NCBI GenBank assembly: GCA_902489475.1
Contig: CABUAH010000019.1
Coordinates: 1-27,184 of the forward strand
Direction of reading: 5' to 3'
Length of the DNA stretch: 27,184 bases
Source: an uncultured Oscillospiraceae bacterium
Lineage (GTDB): Bacteria > Bacillota > Clostridia > Oscillospirales > Ruminococcaceae
Position numbers and translations under genes: made by a program. Shown piece after piece: positions 7,207 to 15,011 of this stretch. Below the pieces are notes generated by a model. The model was not told where the DNA came from, did no database searches, and worked only from the letters and a program-made list of their open reading frames with translations. Numbering within the stretch: the first letter of the stretch is position 1; each line of letters starts with the position of its first letter.

Positions 7207-9257
7207 AGCTGTTCCTCACAAGCCATTATGACTCTAGCTGAAAAGCCATTAATCTCAAGACGTCCGCTTAAAATCTCGCCGCTCAGTAAATCTTTATAGT
7301 GCTTAACAAGATCAAGTGACTTTTTCTCTTCGTCAAAATTCTGTATAAAGATTATTTTTCTGCCTGCCTTTTCCCGATAGGTTATGCTTACACCCTTTGG
7401 AACTACAATATTCATAGCTCTCTCAAGTCCTGCCCTTGAGGTAAGCATTGCAAAAAAGTCGTCATAAAAATCCTGCTCTGCCGTTGCTGCAAGATGGTAG
7501 GCAGTACCGCTGAAATACTTGTTTTTTGTAAAAGCAGGGAAGCCTTTATAAAAATCACTTTGATAGGTTGAAAGCACATCACAGGTTGTAGGATGCAAAA
7601 GCTCACAAATCTCATAAAGCTTATAGCTCTTTCCGTGCCATGCCATGCTGTTGCTCTCACCGCTATAAAGGCTGTCGATTTCTTCTACCCACATTCCCAA
7701 AACGTCTGAGAGCTTCTCCTTGGTGTCCTCTCCCATAAAACAAAGGTCCGTTTCATCAACCGCCCCGCTGAAAGCTGTTGTGACGAGCGTTCCGCCGTTT
7801 TTAACAAAACGTCTTAGCTTTTCAGCGATATTTCCTCTGAACATATAAAGCATAGGGGCTATAACAAGACTGTAGCTGTCAAAATCATAATCGCTGTCCA
7901 CAATATCCACGCCGATTCCGTTTTTCCAAAAATAGTTGTAACACTTTTGGATAAGTCCGAAATAATCAAGACCTTCGTTTCTCGGTCCCTGGCATTTGTC
8001 AATCGCCCACTTGTTTTCAACATCAAATATAATAGCCGCTTTCGCAGGACTGTCGCTTGAGTAAACATTGTCAGACAGCGTGCCTATCATCTCACCGACC
8101 TTTGAAACCTCTTTAAACACTCTTGTGTTCTCCGACGACGCATGAGAAATAACCGCAGAATGAAACTTCTCGGCACTTCCTCTACTTTGCCTTAACTGGA
8201 AATACTGTACGGAATCCGCTCCGTGCGCTATTGCATTGACGGCGGAAAGCATATGCATCCCGGGCTTTTTAAGCTTGCTTATCTGCCGCCAGTTTGTAGT
8301 TGACGGAGTACATTCCATCATAAGGAACGGGCGTTGTTTTACCGATCTCATCATATCGTGTGAAAGGCTTTCGTTTCTCGCTGTTATTTCGTTTGCTCCG
8401 GGTAAGTGCCATTCGGGATAGCTGTCCCATGAGACTATATCAAGCTCTTTTCCCATTTTGTAATAGTCAAGCCCGTATGCATAAATTCCCATAAAATTAG
8501 TGGTTACGGGAATATCAGGATTTTCAGCCTTTACCGCCGAAATTTCCTCTTTCATGAAATCTATCGTCTGATGAGTTACAAATCTTTTCCAGTCAAGATC
8601 CAGTCCATGTACTGATGTTTCGCCGATCCATGACGGGCTGTGAATCTGTTCCCAAGAGGTATAGGTATGCGACCAAAAGTGCGCCCACCAAGCATGGTTT
8701 AAGTTATCAAGCGTTTTGTATTTTTCCTTTACCCACTCTCTGAATGCTTTCTGGCAAAGCTCACAATGGCAATCTCCGCCAAACTCGTTGGAAATATGCC
8801 ACAATATCACCGCAGGATTATTTGCATACCTTTCGGCAAGCTTTGTATCAATTATCCTTACTCTCTCTCTATAAGCCTTTGAAGTATAGCAATGGTTATG
8901 ACGATGTCCGTAAAGATTTCTCTGTCCCGTTTCGTTGACTCTTAAAACCTCTGGGTATTCCTCGGCGAGCCACTGCGGACGGGAGCCTGAGGGAGTTGCC
9001 AAAACGGTATAAATTCCGTTTTTATAAAGATTATCAATTATTTCGTCCAGCCACTCGAAAGTGAATACATCCTTTTTAGGCTCTAAATTTGCCCACGAAA
9101 AAATGCCTAAGCTGACGCAATTTATTCCTGCCTTTTTAAACAGCTCAATATCCTGCTTTAAAACTTCCGGATATTTCAACCATTGCTCAGGGTTATAATC
9201 TCCTCCGTGAAGCATATAAGGAAACCTTGGTGTTGCCGGTGAAAATTTATTTTCCAT
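7203..9257 (-). CDS. GH42 beta-galactosidase (first of the pair)
   Basis: A 684-residue GH42 enzyme with 'MLHGGDYNPEQWLKYPEVLK' near the start, acid/base Glu158 in 'LWHISNE', nucleophile Glu315 in 'FLMMECTPS', and the zinc-type cysteines C123, C163, C165 and C168. The barrel, Rossmann-like trimerisation domain ('KAAIIFDVENKWA' onward) and C-terminal sheet are all present, and no signal peptide is seen. AAGGAG lies six bases before the ATG. It differs clearly from the second GH42 along its whole length, so the two are old paralogues with likely different substrates, not a fresh duplication. No sugar transporter or regulator of the usual galactan-use cluster is in this window; the gene before it is a nucleotidyltransferase. 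Confidence 0.92.
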   Translation of the reverse strand: MENKFSPATPRFPYMLHGGDYNPEQWLKYPEVLKQDIELFKKAGINCVSLGIFSWANLEPKKDVFTFEWLDEIIDNLYKNGIYTVLATPSGSRPQWLAEEYPEVLRVNETGQRNLYGHRHNHCYTSKAYRERVRIIDTKLAERYANNPAVILWHISNEFGGDCHCELCQKAFREWVKEKYKTLDNLNHAWWAHFWSHTYTSWEQIHSPSWIGETSVHGLDLDWKRFVTHQTIDFMKEEISAVKAENPDIPVTTNFMGIYAYGLDYYKMGKELDIVSWDSYPEWHLPGANEITARNESLSHDMMRSVKQRPFLMMECTPSTTNWRQISKLKKPGMHMLSAVNAIAHGADSVQYFQLRQSRGSAEKFHSAVISHASSENTRVFKEVSKVGEMIGTLSDNVYSSDSPAKAAIIFDVENKWAIDKCQGPRNEGLDYFGLIQKCYNYFWKNGIGVDIVDSDYDFDSYSLVIAPMLYMFRGNIAEKLRRFVKNGGTLVTTAFSGAVDETDLCFMGEDTKEKLSDVLGMWVEEIDSLYSGESNSMAWHGKSYKLYEICELLHPTTCDVLSTYQSDFYKGFPAFTKNKYFSGTAYHLAATAEQDFYDDFFAMLTSRAGLERAMNIVVPKGVSITYREKAGRKIIFIQNFDEEKKSLDLVKHYKDLLSGEILSGRLEINGFSARVIMACEEQL

Positions 9258-9274
9258 AACTCGCTCCTTTGTTT

Positions 9275-9291
9275 CAATTATCCATTATCCG
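9275..9291. repeat. ATTATCCATT-type mini-repeat
   Basis: In the 41-base gap between the nucleotidyltransferase stop and the first GH42 start, the + strand reads CAATTATCCATTATCCG, with ATCC in two steps. The same 10-base core ATTATCCATT occurs at the parA end (17708-17733). It looks like a fragment of a dispersed AT-rich intergenic repeat. Confidence 0.45.
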
Positions 9292-9298
9292 AACTCAA

Positions 9299-9964
9299 TC
9301 ATATTCTTGCTAACGCATTCTGACACCAATTAAACAGTACAGAAAAGGCTTTATCAAAATCATAGTCGATATTATTTTGTAATGATATACTCAATTCCAA
9401 AACAGCTTTATCCTCATCTTGTATACATTCAAGTAATTCTCGTTTTGTTGAAATAAAATTACCACTACTCAAATAATATAAATGTTGCATGATGAAAAAT
9501 ACTGATTTACAAGTTATCGGCAGCTTTGCAATCTTGTACTCCCTATCAGCGTGTACATAACGGTGACAAATTTCGTGATAAAGGTTATTCAAACTTAATT
9601 TTACATAGTTTCTTTCATCTTCATTGGTATATGCCGGAACAAGATTTTTTAATTCTCCGTAATAATCTTTAGTCGTGTTCAATAAATGACATATTTCCAA
9701 CGGATTCCAACGTTCTAAATCAGCTTTACCGCAAATGAAGCCACAAGACTTATCAAAATTGCCTACTGAAACAAGTGCCTTTTGATAGGTTTTTAAATCC
9801 TCGACCGAAAGATTGTCAATCACAGCCATTATATCAATATCACTGTTTTTAGTTTCTTCATTACGAAAATAACTGCCTTGTAATCCTAAATACATCAGTC
9901 TTTCGCCAAAAGCATCGTTTAATATGTCTGTTAATTCATTAATATATTCATCTATTCTAAGCAT
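9299..9964 (-). CDS. Nucleotidyltransferase-domain protein (MNT/pol-beta fold)
   Basis: A 221-residue protein with the pol-beta nucleotidyltransferase signature: G30-S31 in 'LQGSYFR', then S41-D42-x-D44 in 'NSDIDIMAV', the metal-binding pair. The C-terminal half is helical and resembles the partner-like domain of aminoglycoside/MNT-type nucleotidyltransferases. The substrate is unknown and could be a small molecule, an RNA or a protein. It overlaps the Nudix gene by 13 bases, and an AGGTGAT eight bases before its ATG lies inside that gene, so the two are coupled. Three 60-base lines counted within it have about 25-32% GC against about 40% in the adjacent GH42 gene, hinting at acquisition. Resistance or toxin roles are possible, but I see nothing decisive. 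Confidence 0.75.
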   Translation of the reverse strand: MLRIDEYINELTDILNDAFGERLMYLGLQGSYFRNEETKNSDIDIMAVIDNLSVEDLKTYQKALVSVGNFDKSCGFICGKADLERWNPLEICHLLNTTKDYYGELKNLVPAYTNEDERNYVKLSLNNLYHEICHRYVHADREYKIAKLPITCKSVFFIMQHLYYLSSGNFISTKRELLECIQDEDKAVLELSISLQNNIDYDFDKAFSVLFNWCQNALARI

Positions 9965-10416
9965 TGCGGATCACCTATTTCTTCATTTCCAAGATACTTC
10001 GTGTATTCTTTTCCCTCATAAAAATTCATTATCGGGCGGCGAAGTTTTGACGGAAACAATGGTAATCTATTCAATACAGACAAATCCAACCAATCTAGTC
10101 CAATCTGATTAGTATCGTTATGAAGTGTTGCATTTTTTGCTTGTCCTAGGTAATCACATAAAAATACCAAATCCATTCTATGAAAACTCTCACCGTGAAC
10201 CCCCTCTATAACAAAAAGTAAATCTTTACATTTAACCTCTATTCCTGCTTCTTCTCTAACTTCTCGTTCAACAGTCTGAGGAAGCATTTCCTCACAGTCT
10301 TGACCGCCGCCGGGTAAAATGTACCATTCCTCTTTGCCGTCATTCAACTTTATTGCAAGCAATTTACCGTTTTGAATTATAACAGCTTTTGCAGAAGTTC
10401 GTATTTGCCTTGACAT
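9952..10416 (-). CDS. Nudix hydrolase
   Basis: A 154-residue protein with a perfect Nudix box (G37-x5-E43-x7-R51-E52-V-x-E55-E56-x-G58-I), preceded by 'WYILPGGG'. Such enzymes hydrolyse nucleoside diphosphates linked to another group. The substrate cannot be deduced. AAAGGA lies eight bases before the ATG. It starts 62 bases after the DUF368 gene and overlaps the nucleotidyltransferase by 13 bases. A nucleotidyltransferase and a Nudix enzyme side by side could add and remove a nucleotide group, or clean up a dinucleotide product; that pairing is inference. Confidence 0.88.
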   Translation of the reverse strand: MSRQIRTSAKAVIIQNGKLLAIKLNDGKEEWYILPGGGQDCEEMLPQTVEREVREEAGIEVKCKDLLFVIEGVHGESFHRMDLVFLCDYLGQAKNATLHNDTNQIGLDWLDLSVLNRLPLFPSKLRRPIMNFYEGKEYTKYLGNEEIGDPQCLE

Positions 10417-10477
10417 ATTTATAATCCTTTCAGATTTTCCATTAGTCTAGTTCTCATATTTCGCATTCCAAATTAAT

Positions 10478-11377
10478 TTACTTATTTGCCTTTTCCATAA
10501 CCCTCTTTAAAAGCTGAAGTCCTAAAATAACTGCTCCGCCGATTATAAACGCTATCACACAGCCGACCGTTATCTTGTCAAACGACAGCATCTCCTGCGG
10601 AGTATCGAGCGTTGTCGGTCCCATAACTATTGCATAAAGCGATCCGAGCATCAGTCCCAAAACGAGGTAAATCGTCTGCGGACGGAATCTCACAAGGCTC
10701 TTTTTTATTATCTTTACAACCGTCACAAATCCGATTATTATTCCTATTCCAAAGCAAATAAGCATCGGTGCCGCATGAAAATCAAAATGTAAAATGTCCT
10801 TTATTCCCGAAATGATAGATACATAAAGACCGAAAATAAGCATGAGCGTCGAGCCTGAAATTCCGGGCAACACCATTGCCGAAATAGCGATAGCTCCCGC
10901 TAAAAGCGAATATGCGCCAAGACCAATGCTGAACGAATCTGTATTGATTCCTCCGTCAGCGCCTGCCGGGTTAAAATATGTTATGAGTGACACGACTGCA
11001 ATTCCCAAAACTACAAAAATCAGCTGCCATGCCTTTGAGTTCTTTAAAGTTTCTTTTTCTTCCTTAATAATTATCGGCAATGCGAAAACTATAAATCCTA
11101 AAAACAGCGAGGAAATGACGTAAATGTGCGATTCAAAAACACTTGTAAGCACAAGCACCGCCGATATAAAGCCTATTATCCAGCCTATTCCAAGCTTTAC
11201 AAGGAATTTAAGAGCTGCAATTCTCTCTTGCTTGTTGCCTGAAATAAGTGCGTCTATCGAGCCTATAAAATCATCGTATATTCCCATAATAAAGGCAATC
11301 GTTCCGCCCGAAACTCCCGGAACGCTGTCTGCAAGTGCCATTAAAAATCCGCTTATAGATGTCATGATACTCTTCAT
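10478..11377 (-). CDS. DUF368 membrane protein (PopT-like polyprenyl-phosphate transporter candidate)
   Basis: A 299-residue multi-pass membrane protein. Its N-terminal 'ALADSVPGVSGGTIAFIMGI' (residues 14-33) is the hallmark of DUF368, and a second 'VLPGISGSTLMLIFGLY' in the C-terminal half indicates an internal repeat of inverted topology. DUF368 proteins (PopT) are reported to return undecaprenyl phosphate across the membrane for reuse in cell wall and glycan synthesis. It has its own promoter, about 60 bases upstream. It is the first gene of the run toward Nudix, nucleotidyltransferase and GH42, though nothing links it functionally to those. The family call is strong; substrate and direction are from the family only. 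Confidence 0.88.
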   Translation of the reverse strand: MKSIMTSISGFLMALADSVPGVSGGTIAFIMGIYDDFIGSIDALISGNKQERIAALKFLVKLGIGWIIGFISAVLVLTSVFESHIYVISSLFLGFIVFALPIIIKEEKETLKNSKAWQLIFVVLGIAVVSLITYFNPAGADGGINTDSFSIGLGAYSLLAGAIAISAMVLPGISGSTLMLIFGLYVSIISGIKDILHFDFHAAPMLICFGIGIIIGFVTVVKIIKKSLVRFRPQTIYLVLGLMLGSLYAIVMGPTTLDTPQEMLSFDKITVGCVIAFIIGGAVILGLQLLKRVMEKANK

Positions 11378-11436
11378 GTTTAAATCTCCTTTTTTGGAAA
11401 ACTTTATTTCCGATTTAATCTATATTTATCTTTCAT

Positions 11437-11465
11437 ATAATATCATACATATTGCTCGTTTGCAA
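11437..11465 (-). promoter_or_regulatory. Sigma-A-like promoter for the DUF368 gene
   Basis: TTGCAA (11460-11465), a 17-base spacer, then TATTAT (11437-11442) preceded by TGA, an extended -10. It is about 60 bases before the DUF368 ATG. Confidence 0.65.
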
Positions 11466-11510
11466 GTAAAATTACTGTAAAGCTCCATGTTTGCATAATA
11501 TATTTAAAAA

Positions 11511-11597
11511 GGGATTTTGCCGTCTGCGGACGGCGACCAAGGCTCTGTCTTTGGACTGCCAAGCTTTTAAAAAAGCTTGACCAAAACTTTTGTTTTG
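11511..11597. repeat. Multi-hairpin intergenic element
   Basis: Four inverted repeats in a row: GCCGTC/GACGGC with loop TGCG (11519-11534), CCAAGG/CTTTGG (11537-11554), AAGCTTTT/AAAAGCTT (11561-11578) and CAAAAC/GTTTTG (11582-11597), directly before the guaB terminator. This layout resembles GC-rich, multi-stem elements scattered between genes in gut Clostridia. It sits between the guaB terminator and the DUF368 promoter, so it would be transcribed only if the terminator leaks or in the opposite direction. Confidence 0.6.
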
Positions 11598-11610
11598 TCT
11601 TTTTCGACAA

Positions 11611-11642
11611 TAAAAAACGGCGGACAAAAAATCCGCCGTTTT
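11611..11642 (-). terminator. guaB: Intrinsic terminator of guaB
   Basis: A perfect 11-base-pair stem (11614-11624 with 11632-11642, arms AAAACGGCGGA/TCCGCCGTTTT), a 7-base loop and a T run in the minus direction, 9 bases after the guaB stop. Confidence 0.9.
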
Positions 11643-11651
11643 GTGTTTTTA

Positions 11652-13127
11652 TTAAAATTGAGCCGAATAGTTCGGAGCTTCCTTTGTGATATAAATATCA
11701 TGCGGGTGAGATTCCTTAAGACCAGCTCCTGTGATTTTAACAAACTTCGCCTTTTCGTGAAGTTCCGGAATTGTTTGACATCCGCAGTAGCCCATGCCTG
11801 AACGAATACCGCCGCAAAGCTGGAATATCGTATCCGATACAAGTCCCTTGTAAGGAACCCTTCCTTCAACTCCCTCAGGAACAAGCTTTTTGCTTCCCTC
11901 CTGGAAATATCTGTCCTTTGAGCCTGCCGCCATTGCCGCTAAGCTTCCCATTCCTCTGTAAACCTTAAAGGATCTTCCCTGATAAATCTCAGTTTCTCCC
12001 GGAGCTTCGTCACAGCCTGCCAAAAGCGAACCGAGCATTACAACATTTGCTCCTGCCGCCAAAGCCTTAACTATATCTCCCGAATACTTAATTCCGCCGT
12101 CTGCGATAACAGGGATCCCTCTTTTTTGTGCAACGCAAGCTGCGTCATAAACAGCAGTAATCTGCGGAACTCCTATTCCTGCAACAACTCTCGTTGTACA
12201 GATCGATCCGGGTCCGATACCTACCTTCAAGCAGTCAGCTCCTGCATCAATAAGCGCCTCAGCCGCTTCAGCCGTTGCAATATTACCTGCAATAACAGGA
12301 GTGTTAGGAAAGTTCTTCTTAATGTTTTTTACACATTCAATAATGTTCTTGGAATGACCGTGTGCCGAGTCAAGCGCCAACACGTCAACAGATGCGTCAA
12401 TCAAAGCACCTGCTCTTTCAAGAACATTGTTTGTAACACCAATCGCCGCACCGCAAAGAAGCCGTCCTCTTGAATCTCTTGCGGAGTTAGGGTATTGAAC
12501 AGCCTTTTCAATGTCCTTTATGGTTATAAGTCCTTTGAGCATTCCGTTGTCGTCAACAAGCGGAAGCTTTTCTATTTTATGTTTCATCAAAATTTTCTGA
12601 GCGCCCTCAAGGTCAGTTCCCACAGGTGCGGTAACAAGATTTTCCTTTGTCATTACCTCAGAAATCTTAATGCTGTAATCTGTTATAAATCTTAAATCTC
12701 TGTTAGTTAAAATTCCTACGAGCTTTCCTGCTTCGTCAACTATCGGCACACCCGAAATTTTGTATTTCCCCATAAGCTCGTCCGCTTCTTCAACGGTTTT
12801 ATCCGCTGTAAGCGAGAAAGGATTTACAATAACGCCGTTTTCCGATCTTTTAACCTTATCAACTTCGTCAACCTGCTGTGCAATCGACATATTCTTATGT
12901 ATTATTCCTATTCCACCCTCACGAGCTATAGCTATCGCCATTTTAGATTCGGTTACCGTATCCATAGCACTTGTCATAATAGGCATATTAAGATAAATGT
13001 CATTGGCAAGCCTTGTTTTTAAGTCGATCATATTAGGAGTTACGTTACTCTCTGCGGGTATTAGCAAAACATCGTCAAACGTAAGACCTTCTTTTACGAA
13101 TTTGTTGTTGTAATTTGTGTCCAGCAT
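11652..13127 (-). CDS. guaB: IMP dehydrogenase
   Basis: Oxidises IMP to XMP with NAD, the first committed step of GMP synthesis in the cytoplasm. It begins 'NKFVKEGLTFDDVLLIPAES'. A CBS pair is inserted at about residues 100-210, and the catalytic loop has 'GIGPGSICTT' (Cys310) and later a glycine-rich 'GVEGRVPYKG' flap. It is full length for the family. AAGGAGG is seven bases from the ATG at 13125-13127 but only one or two from an earlier ATG at 13131-13133, so I choose the inner start (491 residues). A promoter and a strong terminator flank it, so it is probably a single-gene unit. Confidence 0.96.
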   Translation of the reverse strand: MLDTNYNNKFVKEGLTFDDVLLIPAESNVTPNMIDLKTRLANDIYLNMPIMTSAMDTVTESKMAIAIAREGGIGIIHKNMSIAQQVDEVDKVKRSENGVIVNPFSLTADKTVEEADELMGKYKISGVPIVDEAGKLVGILTNRDLRFITDYSIKISEVMTKENLVTAPVGTDLEGAQKILMKHKIEKLPLVDDNGMLKGLITIKDIEKAVQYPNSARDSRGRLLCGAAIGVTNNVLERAGALIDASVDVLALDSAHGHSKNIIECVKNIKKNFPNTPVIAGNIATAEAAEALIDAGADCLKVGIGPGSICTTRVVAGIGVPQITAVYDAACVAQKRGIPVIADGGIKYSGDIVKALAAGANVVMLGSLLAGCDEAPGETEIYQGRSFKVYRGMGSLAAMAAGSKDRYFQEGSKKLVPEGVEGRVPYKGLVSDTIFQLCGGIRSGMGYCGCQTIPELHEKAKFVKITGAGLKESHPHDIYITKEAPNYSAQF

Positions 13128-13203
13128 TTTCATTCCTCCTTGTGCTTTTAGCTTTTGGGCTTAGTAAAAACTATGAACCTTATCCATTTGAATATTAAAT
13201 TAA

Positions 13204-13232
13204 AGTATACATCATATTACAAAAAAAGTCAA
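13204..13232 (-). promoter_or_regulatory. guaB: Sigma-A-like promoter for guaB
   Basis: TTGACT (13227-13232), a 17-base spacer, then TATACT (13204-13209). The implied leader is about 65-70 bases with no evident riboswitch. Confidence 0.75.
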
Positions 13233-13270
13233 TATCCAGCCTAAAAAAACTTAATATCTGTATGTATAAA

Positions 13271-13300
13271 TAAAAACGGCTGGCAAAGCTGTCAACCGTT
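13271..13300 (-). terminator. Intrinsic terminator of the small membrane-anchored protein gene
   Basis: A stem of about 9-10 pairs (AACGGTTG.C with G.CAGCCGTT in the minus sense, one mismatch) followed by TTTTTATTTAT, 10 bases after the stop codon at 13311. Confidence 0.75.
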
Positions 13301-13310
13301 TGATATATTC

Positions 13311-13781
13311 TTATTCTCTTAAAAGCTCAAACTCATCTTGTGAACCTATAGTTGAACTTTCATTTTGCTTAATCACTTCATCTTCGATATAGGGCTTACT
13401 TTCAATGTGATAATTAACATCCGTTTCGTACAAGTCGTTTAAATAGTCATAAAACTCTATCTCATTCATACCTAACGCCTTATTATATTCCTCCTCCAAA
13501 TCTTGTGCAGAGCAAGATGTATCATCTGGCGAAACAACAGCATATTTAACTTGCTTATCCTTATTAAAATTACTTATTACCGAACTGAATTTCTCAACAG
13601 CCTGAACATACTTATCCTGTAATACGCTAATACTTTGATCATTTTTCAATGCGCCGGTATTTTCCGCTTCATAAGCTTTAGGAAAAGTAAAAGCAAGAGT
13701 TACAATTAACAGTATAAAAAATACCGCTACTGTTCCAAATATTAAAAACCGAACTTTTGAGGATTGCATTTTATTCTTCAT
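13311..13781 (-). CDS. Unrecognised small membrane-anchored extracytoplasmic protein
   Basis: A 156-residue protein from the chosen ATG at 13779-13781. A basic N-terminus leads into one hydrophobic helix (about residues 12-33) without a clear signal peptidase site, then an acidic, helical, probably extracytoplasmic domain ending in a Glu/Ser-rich tail. I do not recognise a family. AAGGCGGTG lies five bases before this ATG. A longer reading to 13847 is excluded because its start would lie upstream of the -10 element. It has its own good promoter and a terminator, so it is made from a single-gene transcript. Confidence 0.7.
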   Translation of the reverse strand: MKNKMQSSKVRFLIFGTVAVFFILLIVTLAFTFPKAYEAENTGALKNDQSISVLQDKYVQAVEKFSSVISNFNKDKQVKYAVVSPDDTSCSAQDLEEEYNKALGMNEIEFYDYLNDLYETDVNYHIESKPYIEDEVIKQNESSTIGSQDEFELLRE

Positions 13782-13836
13782 AATAACACCGCCTTCATAT
13801 AAGCAAGTTTCACTATTATTTACGGCTTCTAATATA

Positions 13837-13864
13837 ATTATAACCAATTTACACCAAAAGTCAA
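13837..13864 (-). promoter_or_regulatory. Sigma-A-like promoter for the membrane-anchored protein
   Basis: TTGACT (13859-13864), a 16-base spacer, then TATAAT (13837-13842). Transcription would start about 50 bases before the chosen ATG, which decides that start codon. Confidence 0.75.
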
Positions 13865-13941
13865 TACACTTAATACATTTTTTGCAAGTATTTATTCAAA
13901 AGCATCTACATTTTGCGATAAAACATGACTATATTCGCCTT

Positions 13942-14994
13942 TTAAATATTCTTCAGAACATTTACTACTGTACCGCCGAGCATCAGCAAAACGCAAACCA
14001 CCGCAAGGGGAGATGTGAAAAACAACGCAACCTTCTTTTTCTCTGAAATCTCCGTGTTTCCTTTATAAAGTCTGAAGCTGGCTCTGTGCTTTACAAGCTC
14101 AATTACAAATAAAACAAGTCCTATAATAATAACGGCATAAATAATCATTACGATAATTCCCAAAACCGTAATCGGAGCTGCCGCCATAGTATCCATAGCT
14201 TCGATCGTCTGCATATCTCCGCTCATAATCAAATCAAGCTTATCCCGATCTATAAAGCTTACTGCAACCGAGCTTATTCCGCCGAGCAGATTAAGGCTGA
14301 GATGCAGAATTATTCCCGGAACAAGAGAACGTGTCTTTTTATAAAGGAAACAAGCTCCAACTCCCAAAACGGCAGCGTATATGATCTGAGAATAGTTCAT
14401 ATGAAAAAGACCGAATATAATTCCGCAAGCTATCACCATGCTCCAGCCGCCTAGCTGCTCACAGCTGTTATAAACCGCACCACGAAACAGTATCTCTTCA
14501 AAAATCGGTGCAAAGATTATTATTATAAACGACGAGGATAATCGACTGACAGTATTGTCAGACGAAATCATATTTATAGTCGTCAACGAAAAACCCGTGA
14601 GCTTTTCTATTAAAGAAAACAACAGATTAGCAGCAATACACGAAAGGTAAGTAAGCGACAAAAAGATCAGAATCCACTTAAAAATCTTTCCTGCCCGAAC
14701 CTTTGGCTTTTGAAACATCTCCTTAGATGTCGGCTTAAGTCTTCCGATTTTTGTATACTTAAAAATTGTCCAAATAATCGGCACACCAATAGGATATATA
14801 ATCAAATACATCATGATCAGCGAAAAATTTATCGTTTGCTCATCAATCGTCACATCTTTTGTCACCAACACATAAACCGCTTTTATTATAACAGTTATCA
14901 AGGCGGCTGCAACCTGAAAGCCAAAAAATAATATAACCATCAAGAATGATGTATTGGACGCTTTTCTTATTTGATCTTTAACCTCATACTCCAT
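13942..14994 (-). CDS. CPBP family intramembrane metalloprotease (Abi/CAAX-type)
   Basis: A 350-residue multi-pass membrane protein with the three CPBP motifs: E166-E167-x3-R171 in 'PIFEEILFRG', F-x3-H198 in 'FGLFHMN' and H231-x3-N235 in 'HLSLN'. These side chains form a buried glutamate/histidine metal site in this family. CPBP proteins cleave prenylated or other membrane proteins in eukaryotes, and in bacteria are tied to bacteriocin immunity and signalling; the target here is unknown. The start is ATG at 14992-14994 with GGAGG five bases upstream; a TTG at 15006 is part of the ribosome binding site context. It lies 17 bases after serS and is probably the last gene of the parA-serS unit. 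Confidence 0.88.
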   Translation of the reverse strand: MEYEVKDQIRKASNTSFLMVILFFGFQVAAALITVIIKAVYVLVTKDVTIDEQTINFSLIMMYLIIYPIGVPIIWTIFKYTKIGRLKPTSKEMFQKPKVRAGKIFKWILIFLSLTYLSCIAANLLFSLIEKLTGFSLTTINMISSDNTVSRLSSSFIIIIFAPIFEEILFRGAVYNSCEQLGGWSMVIACGIIFGLFHMNYSQIIYAAVLGVGACFLYKKTRSLVPGIILHLSLNLLGGISSVAVSFIDRDKLDLIMSGDMQTIEAMDTMAAAPITVLGIIVMIIYAVIIIGLVLFVIELVKHRASFRLYKGNTEISEKKKVALFFTSPLAVVCVLLMLGGTVVNVLKNI

Positions 14995-15011
14995 TACTGC
15001 CTCCAAAAGCT

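Noticed and set aside
5266..9257. Recent duplication of one GH42 gene
   Set aside because: The two proteins differ strongly in sequence, with conservation only at motifs.
11567..11884. Alternative minus-strand frame across the end of guaB
   Set aside because: It lies in a different frame over conserved guaB and through its terminator.
13128..13133. ATG two codons upstream as start of guaB
   Set aside because: The AAGGAGG site is only one or two bases from it; spacing is right for the inner ATG at 13125-13127.
13782..13847. N-terminal extension of the small membrane-anchored protein
   Set aside because: A TTGACT-16-TATAAT promoter overlaps it and would start transcription downstream of that ATG.
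14995..15006. TTG start for the CPBP protease
   Set aside because: The GGAGG site lies between this TTG and the ATG at 14994, which it fits by spacing.
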